The notes beneath the pieces were generated by a model. That model saw only the letters and a list, made by a program, of their open reading frames with translations. It did not search any database and was not told the DNA's origin. A DNA stretch of 11,566 nt. Origin: Candidatus Latescibacteria bacterium 4484_7 (GTDB lineage Bacteria > Krumholzibacteriota > Krumholzibacteriia > Krumholzibacteriales > Krumholzibacteriaceae). The DNA is taken from NCBI GenBank assembly GCA_002085285.1, contig NATK01000025.1:1-11566 (forward strand), written 5' to 3'. The stretch's first letter is position 1, and each line of letters opens with the position of its first letter. Below are positions 6,657 through 11,566 of this stretch, piece after piece. A program made the translations under genes and the position numbers.

Positions 6657-7634
6657 ATGCAGATTTACATGGGAGACAGAGTCTATACGATTCAAGGAAA
6701 GGTAATTCGGTGGTCGGCGTACATCATCGTCATCATCGTACTCCTTGCGTCGGGACTCTATTCAGTTGGGGCCGATGAGGTTGGGGTGATCCAGCGCTTC
6801 GGCAAATACGTGAGACAGACACAGCCCGGACTTCATTTGAAGGTGCCGTTTGGTATCGAGACCGTTAAGAAGGTCAAGGTGAAGAAGGTCTTCAAGGAGG
6901 AGTTCGGGTTCAGAACGCTCAAGGCAGACATAAGGACGGCTTATAGCACGAACAGATTTCCCGATGAGTCTTTGATGCTGACCGGTGACTTAAACGTGGC
7001 TGATGTCGAATGGATCGTTCAGTACAAGATCAAGAATCCGTACAATTACCTCTTCAAGATTCAAGATCCGGTGGAGACGCTTCGAGCGATGTCAGAGGCG
7101 GTAATGCGGAGAGTCGTGGGCGACAGGAGTGTTACAGAGGTTCTCACCGTGGGCCGAATCGAGATAGCCAACGAGGTGCAGAAGGGGCTGCAGGAGCTGC
7201 TCGACAATTTTCAGTCCGGGATACAGCTTGTTACCGTAAAGCTTCAGGACGTCAATCCGCCGGATGCGGTCAAGTCGGCATTCAACGAGGTGAACAGAGC
7301 GAAGCAGGACAAGGAGAAGATGATCAACGAGGCCTGGGAGGACTACAACAAGCGGATCCCACGCGCGAAGGGTGAAGCTGAACAGATGATTGCCGAAGCC
7401 CAGGGATACGCCTTGAAGAGGGTCAACCGGGCTCTTGGTGATGTGGCACTCTTCAAGGAGGTTTACAAGGAGTACCGCAAGGCTCCAGATGTAACGAGGA
7501 GAAGACTTTACCTCGAGACGATGAACGACATTCTGCCGGATATCAAGAATATCTACATTGTAGATGAAAAGCAGAAGGCGCTGCTTCCGATGTTCGACAT
7601 AGGAACGACCGGGAAGGGGGGTGGTGCGAGATGA
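6657..7634 (+). CDS. hflK: HflK-like SPFH/prohibitin-family membrane protein
   Basis: Membrane-anchored SPFH protein that, with HflC, forms a large cage around the FtsH protease and modulates membrane-protein turnover. The product is 325 aa. Residues about 19-38 are a single N-terminal transmembrane segment (WSAYIIVIIVLLASGLYSVG). The SPFH domain follows: ADEVGVIQRFGKYVRQTQPGLHLKVPFG, then VEWIVQYKIKNPYNYLF and a VRR-like AMSEAVMRRVVG helix. A long charged helical region (about 215-290: EVNRAKQDKEKMINEA, AKGEAEQMIAEAQGYA) is typical of HflK and flotillins. It lacks the Gly/Asn-rich cytoplasmic N-terminus of E. coli HflK. The stop overlaps the hflC start by 4 bp. ftsH is not in the window. Confidence 0.92.
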   Translation: MQIYMGDRVYTIQGKVIRWSAYIIVIIVLLASGLYSVGADEVGVIQRFGKYVRQTQPGLHLKVPFGIETVKKVKVKKVFKEEFGFRTLKADIRTAYSTNRFPDESLMLTGDLNVADVEWIVQYKIKNPYNYLFKIQDPVETLRAMSEAVMRRVVGDRSVTEVLTVGRIEIANEVQKGLQELLDNFQSGIQLVTVKLQDVNPPDAVKSAFNEVNRAKQDKEKMINEAWEDYNKRIPRAKGEAEQMIAEAQGYALKRVNRALGDVALFKEVYKEYRKAPDVTRRRLYLETMNDILPDIKNIYIVDEKQKALLPMFDIGTTGKGGGAR

Positions 7635-8575
7635 CGGGAAGGAGAGCTTTTGGAATAATTGTTCTATTGTTATTTGTCATTATAGTCTTGAACAGCTCTT
7701 TCTATTCGCTAAATGAGTATGAGCAGGCCGTGATAACCCAGTTTGGCAGACCAATTGGCGACGGCGTCACCAAGGCCGGTCTTCATGTCAAGATACCGTT
7801 CATACAGAAGCTGCACAGATTCGAGAAGAGGATACTCATATGGGACGGATCGGCCGATCAAATACCCACCTCGGACAAGAAGTATATCTGGCTCGATACT
7901 ACAGCGAGGTGGCGCATCAAAGATCCGCTCGTTTTCTATCAATCCGTAGGGAATGTGGTCGGAGCCCAGACAAGGCTTGACGACATCGTAGACTCTGCGG
8001 CGCGTGATATCGTTTCGAGCAACCTTTTGATAGAGGTCGTGAGGAATTCGAACAGGGTCGTAGAGGAGCTGGGCAGGGGGGGGAAAAGGGAAGAAGAGAT
8101 CGTAGTTACATTCGAGAATATAAAGCTTGGCAGAGAGAAGCTTACCCATGAGATCCTGAAGAGAGCTTCTGAGCTTACTCCTCAGTACGGCATCGAACTC
8201 CTCGATGTGCAGATAAAGAGGCTAAACTATGTCGAGGATGTCCGCAAGAAGGTGTACGAGCGTATGATCTCTGAGAGGCAGCGTATCGCTTCGAAGTACC
8301 GCTCAGAGGGCGAAGGCAAGAAGGCCGAAATCATAGGTATGAAGGAGAAAGAGCTCAATAGGATCCAGTCTGAGGCGTACAAGAGAGCACAAGAAATCAA
8401 GGGCGAAGCGGACGGCAGGGCAACGAAGATATACGCCGACGCTTACAGGTTGGATCCTGAGTTCTACTCGTTTCTCAAGACTCTCGAGGTCTATAAGAAT
8501 ACGATCGGAAAGAATTCGCAGGTCATTATAACGACTGACAGCGATATCTATCGCTATCTGAAAAGAATAAAATAA
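7631..8575 (+). CDS. hflC: HflC-like SPFH/prohibitin-family membrane protein
   Basis: Partner of HflK in the membrane complex that regulates FtsH. The product is 314 aa, close to the E. coli length. Residues about 7-21 are the N-terminal membrane anchor (FGIIVLLLFVIIVLN). The SPFH domain reads SLNEYEQAVITQFGRPIGDGVTKAGLHVKIPFIQ and continues with the HflC-like YIWLDTTARWRIKDPLVFYQSV and RLDDIVDSAARDIVSSNLLIEVV. The C-terminal part holds the ERQRIASKYRSEGEGKKAEIIGMKE coiled region and a short hydrophobic-polar tail (FYSFLKTLEVYKNTIG, VIITTDSDIYRYLKRIK), also characteristic. It starts within the hflK stop (ATGA), with a G-rich ribosome site just upstream (about 7614-7621). A large inverted repeat begins 6 bp after its stop. 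Confidence 0.94.
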   Translation: MTGRRAFGIIVLLLFVIIVLNSSFYSLNEYEQAVITQFGRPIGDGVTKAGLHVKIPFIQKLHRFEKRILIWDGSADQIPTSDKKYIWLDTTARWRIKDPLVFYQSVGNVVGAQTRLDDIVDSAARDIVSSNLLIEVVRNSNRVVEELGRGGKREEEIVVTFENIKLGREKLTHEILKRASELTPQYGIELLDVQIKRLNYVEDVRKKVYERMISERQRIASKYRSEGEGKKAEIIGMKEKELNRIQSEAYKRAQEIKGEADGRATKIYADAYRLDPEFYSFLKTLEVYKNTIGKNSQVIITTDSDIYRYLKRIK

Positions 8576-8580
8576 GTGGA

Positions 8581-8623
8581 CGTTGTTGAGTGCCCGATTG
8601 GTGAAACGGGCACTCAACAAACG
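8581..8623. terminator. Strong inverted repeat after hflC, possible terminator without U tract
   Basis: TTGTTGAGTGCCCG (8583-8596) and CGGGCACTCAACAA (8607-8620) are a perfect 14-bp inverted repeat around a ten-base loop. CG/CG can extend it past one bulged A (8621). It begins 6 bp after the hflC stop, as a terminator would, but no T run follows. Its right arm overlaps the first recognisable codons of the peptidase remnant, so it also marks the point where that gene was cut. Confidence 0.55.
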
Positions 8624-9204
8624 GAGCCCCAGTCGGAAGGGAGCTCGGCTCATTCTACCTTTCGTCCGAAGCGGACAGGGGGAGCTGCATCATTATCATT
8701 GCAACTGATGCCCCCGTTGATGCATACATACTGAAAAGGATGGCGAAGAAGGGGATATATGCAATGGCAAAGACCGGCTCCGTTTTTTCAAATGGAAGCT
8801 GCGAATACGATATAGCCTTCAGTGTACACAACCATCTCGAGCGTGCGCTCGAAGGCACCTCAGAGGATGGTTTAAAGAGCGGACATAAGATAAATACCAC
8901 CACCGGCATCTCGGACGGATCCAAAAGAGGCTTCAAAAACGATTTGAACGTCTCCTCGGCGGGTGCATCTCAGGGCACCTCCGCTTTAATGTTGAAAGGC
9001 TCCCGGCTAAACCATATATTTCTTGCTGTCGAGGAGGCTGTGGAAGAGGCAATTTACAATTCGCTTCTAAGGGCCGAGACTGTTTGTGGGTACAGGGGAA
9101 GATGCTTCGAAGCGATCTCGATCGATCAGGTTGTAGATGTGTGCAAGGAATACAATCTCTTGAATCTCTCGGGCCGCATCCCTGTAATTGGGAATAGTAA
9201 ATAG
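8605..9204 (+). pseudogene. 5'-truncated DmpA-type (P1 family, S58) aminopeptidase
   Basis: Remnant of a DmpA/BapA-family N-terminal-nucleophile peptidase, which is made as a precursor and self-cleaves into alpha and beta chains. The frame is open from 8605 and reads family sequence at once: NGAPVGRELG, then GSCIIIIATDAPVDAYILKRMAKKG, AKTGSVFSNGS, DIAFSVHN and the C-terminal LNHIFLAVEEAVEEAIYNSLLRAETVCGYRG. The nucleophile should be the Ser coded at 8683-8685, the first beta-chain residue. Upstream in frame there are TGA stops at 8587 and 8602, and the usual alpha chain (roughly 200 residues) is absent. The first ATG, 8740, lies beyond the nucleophile, so any product from it would be inactive. 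The retained part is uninterrupted, which suggests recent loss. A split or rearranged gene, or an assembly join, is the alternative. Confidence 0.75.
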
Positions 9205-9260
9205 GTGAGTCCTTTTTTGGAATTCAGAATCACCGTATTCCCCTGAGATTGGATGGCTTG

Positions 9261-11566
9261 ATGAAAAGGCTTTTACCTTTTTTCGCTGCTTTTTTATTGC
9301 TCCTGTCTCGGCCAGCCCTTGGCTGGAATCACTCCGAGATAAAATGGAAGTCCGTCGAAACGGAGCATTTTATCGTTCATTACAATGAGGGGGCGGCCGA
9401 CTGCGCTGCGGATGCAGCGAGGATAGCGGAACAAAGCTACGGACCGATTACACGATTCTACAACTATGAGCCGTCGAGAAAGGTCCACATCATCCTTTCG
9501 GACAAGGAAGATGTTTCGAGCGGAGAGACATACTTCTATCTCGATAAGATAGAGATAACGGCGACATACATGGATTTCATCTTCAGGGGATCGACGAATT
9601 GGCTCGAGAATGTGATAACGCACGAGTTCACCCATATAGTTACGATTCAGAAGGCGATGAAATACCCTCTGAGAGTCCCTTCACTCTACGTGCAGGTCGT
9701 TTCGTTTGAACGCGAGAAGAGGCCCGATGTCATCATCGGCTATCCGAATTTTCAGGCCTCGTATCCTATACCTGGGGAGGTAGTGCCGAACTGGTTTGCG
9801 GAAGGGGTGGCCCAATTTCAATCGCCCGAGGGTAGATACGACTTCTGGGATTCGCACAGAGATATGCTCCTGAGGGTGGCGGTTCTTTCGGGCGGACTGC
9901 TAACGCTTGATGAGATGGGCGTCTTCGGCAAGAACAGCCTCGGTAACGAGCTCGTCTACAATCAGGGTTTCTCCATGGTGCGTTACATCGCGGAGCGATT
10001 CGGTCTTGACAAGCTCGATGAGTTGGTGGCCGCGCTCTCCAGGCCTTACCGGATGACATTCTACGGAGCATGTAAGTCGGCCATTCATATGAGCGACAAG
10101 GAGTTGTACAGGGAATGGAAGAAAGATCTCGAATCACGCTACGGCGTCGTCGCCGCCGGGATAGAAAAAAGCAAGGTGGATGGTAGGCTCATTGCCGGAA
10201 ATGGCTTTGTAAATATCTATCCTGTGAGCGACGACAGGGGCGGATACTTCTTTCTATCGAACAAAGGCTCTTCTTTCCTGAGGATGTCACTCGTTCATCT
10301 CAAGGGAAATGGCAAAGAGGAGAGGATAGCAAAGCATGTCACATCACAGTTTTCGATCTCTCCCGACGGAAGCAGGATCTGTTATTCAAAACTCACTGAC
10401 GAAAATCCTTACCATTACAGATTGAACGACCTCTTCATCTATGACATGGCTGCAAAGAAGGAGAGGAGGCTAACGAGAGGAGCACGCGCTGTGAGCCCGG
10501 CATGGTCGCCCGATGCTTCCAAGGTGGCATGCATCGTAGGATGCGGCTGCTCAAGAAGGATCGCTATTGTCGATGTCTCTACAGGAGAGATGAGATACAT
10601 CACTGAGCTCTCCAGGGGAACCGAGTACTTCGGCCTTTCTTGGGGGCAGGGGGGGATTCTCACATCCGTTTTGAACGGCCATTCGAGAGACATAGCACTG
10701 GTGAATCCTGCAAACGGCACCGTGGAGAGGCTCGTTTCCACTCCTGCCGATGAGAGAGACCCTGTATGGGACATCGACGGAGGAGGGTTTTTCTACTCCT
10801 GCGACCGTACTGGAATCTTCAATATCTATCATCGCTCTATTGGCGATTCCATTGATGTAATGGTTACGAACTGCATAGGAGGCGCCTTTACTCCTTCTGT
10901 CAGCGGCAGCGAGCTTGTCTTTTCGGGCTATGCTTCGAGCGGTTATACTGTAAGGGCAATAGATGACTGGAGAGAAGTCTCGCGCCCGATGGACAGTTCT
11001 AATGACGACGAAGAACTCATGAGGCAGAGGAAAGAGGTCGTGAATACAGTAGAAGCATTCTATTTTGCAAAGGGCCCTGCGGCGGGTAGATCAATGGTAG
11101 GCCATGATGCTGGATCGTCAGACAGTTTCTCTGCGGGGGTTGAGTCAAAAAAAGGTTCTTCCGTCGGAGCGAGCCCTGTCAGCAGGGGCGGCTTCGATTA
11201 TACGATGATATATCTCTTTCCTCGCTTTCTCATATACGAGGGTAAACCGAGGCTTGGGCTGTTTGCCAGTTCCGGTGAGATTCTAGGAAGGCAGAGCTTC
11301 AGCGCCGGCGGCTCGATCAATCTCGACAGGGAGTTCGACGCGAACCTAGCATTCGAGATGAGACAGTTCAAACCGACATTTCTCTTCGAATTCTACAGGT
11401 GCAGAAAATACTACTCGTATGTCTCCGAGGTGGAAACGGGTGAGAGCACCGAGTACTACACGCGCTATGACCTCTGGGACGTATACTTTCATACGATCCT
11501 CGAATTCGGCGAGCCATCGCTCGTAAAACGGAACGAGCTCGACATCAGGTTGAATCACGGCGAGTA
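9261..11566 (+). CDS. Secreted HExxH metallopeptidase / PD40 propeller / beta-barrel protein (3' partial)
   Basis: The frame is open from ATG 9261 to the window end (768 codons, no stop). Residues 1-21 are a signal peptide (MKRLLPFFAAFLLLLSRPALG). Residues about 25-300 form a gluzincin-type metallopeptidase domain: TEHFIVHYNEGA near the start, zinc motif H121-E-F-T-H125 and a likely third ligand Glu181 in PNWFAEGVAQF. Residues about 310-620 contain TolB/PD40-type propeller repeats, for example FSISPDGSRICYS (Pro368-Asp369) and AWSPDASKVACI (Pro417-Asp418). From about residue 645 alternating aromatic strands (FDYTMIYLFPRFLIYEG, FLFEFYRCRKYYSYV) suggest the start of a BamA/D15-type outer-membrane barrel. 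It would then be an outer-membrane protein with a peptidase and propeller on one side. The ribosome site is weak (GGAT at 9251-9254). The peptidase and propeller calls are firm; the barrel is inferred from pattern only. Confidence 0.82.
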   Translation, partial: MKRLLPFFAAFLLLLSRPALGWNHSEIKWKSVETEHFIVHYNEGAADCAADAARIAEQSYGPITRFYNYEPSRKVHIILSDKEDVSSGETYFYLDKIEITATYMDFIFRGSTNWLENVITHEFTHIVTIQKAMKYPLRVPSLYVQVVSFEREKRPDVIIGYPNFQASYPIPGEVVPNWFAEGVAQFQSPEGRYDFWDSHRDMLLRVAVLSGGLLTLDEMGVFGKNSLGNELVYNQGFSMVRYIAERFGLDKLDELVAALSRPYRMTFYGACKSAIHMSDKELYREWKKDLESRYGVVAAGIEKSKVDGRLIAGNGFVNIYPVSDDRGGYFFLSNKGSSFLRMSLVHLKGNGKEERIAKHVTSQFSISPDGSRICYSKLTDENPYHYRLNDLFIYDMAAKKERRLTRGARAVSPAWSPDASKVACIVGCGCSRRIAIVDVSTGEMRYITELSRGTEYFGLSWGQGGILTSVLNGHSRDIALVNPANGTVERLVSTPADERDPVWDIDGGGFFYSCDRTGIFNIYHRSIGDSIDVMVTNCIGGAFTPSVSGSELVFSGYASSGYTVRAIDDWREVSRPMDSSNDDEELMRQRKEVVNTVEAFYFAKGPAAGRSMVGHDAGSSDSFSAGVESKKGSSVGASPVSRGGFDYTMIYLFPRFLIYEGKPRLGLFASSGEILGRQSFSAGGSINLDREFDANLAFEMRQFKPTFLFEFYRCRKYYSYVSEVETGESTEYYTRYDLWDVYFHTILEFGEPSLVKRNELDIRLNHGE

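Noticed and set aside
7010..7375. A 121-codon + strand frame inside hflK
   Set aside because: It lies wholly within hflK in another frame, and its product is Gln/Arg/Gly-rich without family features.
9900..10137. Minus-strand open frames under the metallopeptidase gene
   Set aside because: The + strand frame is continuous, has a signal peptide and conserved motifs, and explains the region fully.

Overview
The window carries the end of a [NiFe]-hydrogenase operon, its maturation genes, and then unrelated envelope genes. The organism looks like an anaerobic Gram-negative bacterium. HflK/HflC and a secreted protein that appears to end in an outer-membrane beta-barrel point to a double membrane, and the Mvh-type hydrogenase points to anaerobic H2 metabolism. 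Arginine is often AGA/AGG and isoleucine often ATA. I cannot name the phylum; an uncultured lineage is plausible. TGA is an ordinary stop for at least six genes here, so the genetic code is standard.

Positions 1-5327 form one hydrogenase block, all on the + strand. In order it holds the 3' part of the small subunit (MvhG-like), the large subunit (MvhA-like, group 3c type), the C-terminal processing protease, and hypA, hypB, hypC and hypD. The main discovery candidate is in the large subunit. Its reading frame is interrupted by a single TGA at 762-764, exactly where the second cysteine of the N-terminal nickel-binding motif (RxCGxC) belongs. Homology continues in the same frame on both sides, and a bacterial SECIS-like stem-loop follows within about 25 nt. 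The best reading is a selenocysteine hydrogenase of 486 aa. By homology this position is a cysteine that bridges Ni and Fe. In the well-known [NiFeSe] enzymes selenocysteine sits in the C-terminal motif instead, which here keeps both cysteines. HypA/HypB (nickel delivery), HypC/HypD (Fe(CN)2CO assembly) and the protease would mature this enzyme; hypE and hypF are not in the window.

Positions 5328-5608 are non-coding, with a perfect short hairpin between two imperfect direct repeats and a candidate promoter. A secreted CARDB-like protein follows (5609-6337) and ends at a convincing two-tier terminator hairpin. After about 230 bp come hflK and hflC (6657-8575), two overlapping SPFH/prohibitin-family membrane proteins.

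Positions 8581-9204 hold a strong inverted repeat directly joined to the 3' part of a DmpA-type (P1 family, S58) aminopeptidase gene. Its alpha-subunit half is missing, so I call it a truncated pseudogene. The last gene (9261 to the window end, no stop reached) encodes a secreted protein with an HExxH metallopeptidase domain, a TolB/PD40-type propeller region and the start of a probable outer-membrane beta-barrel.
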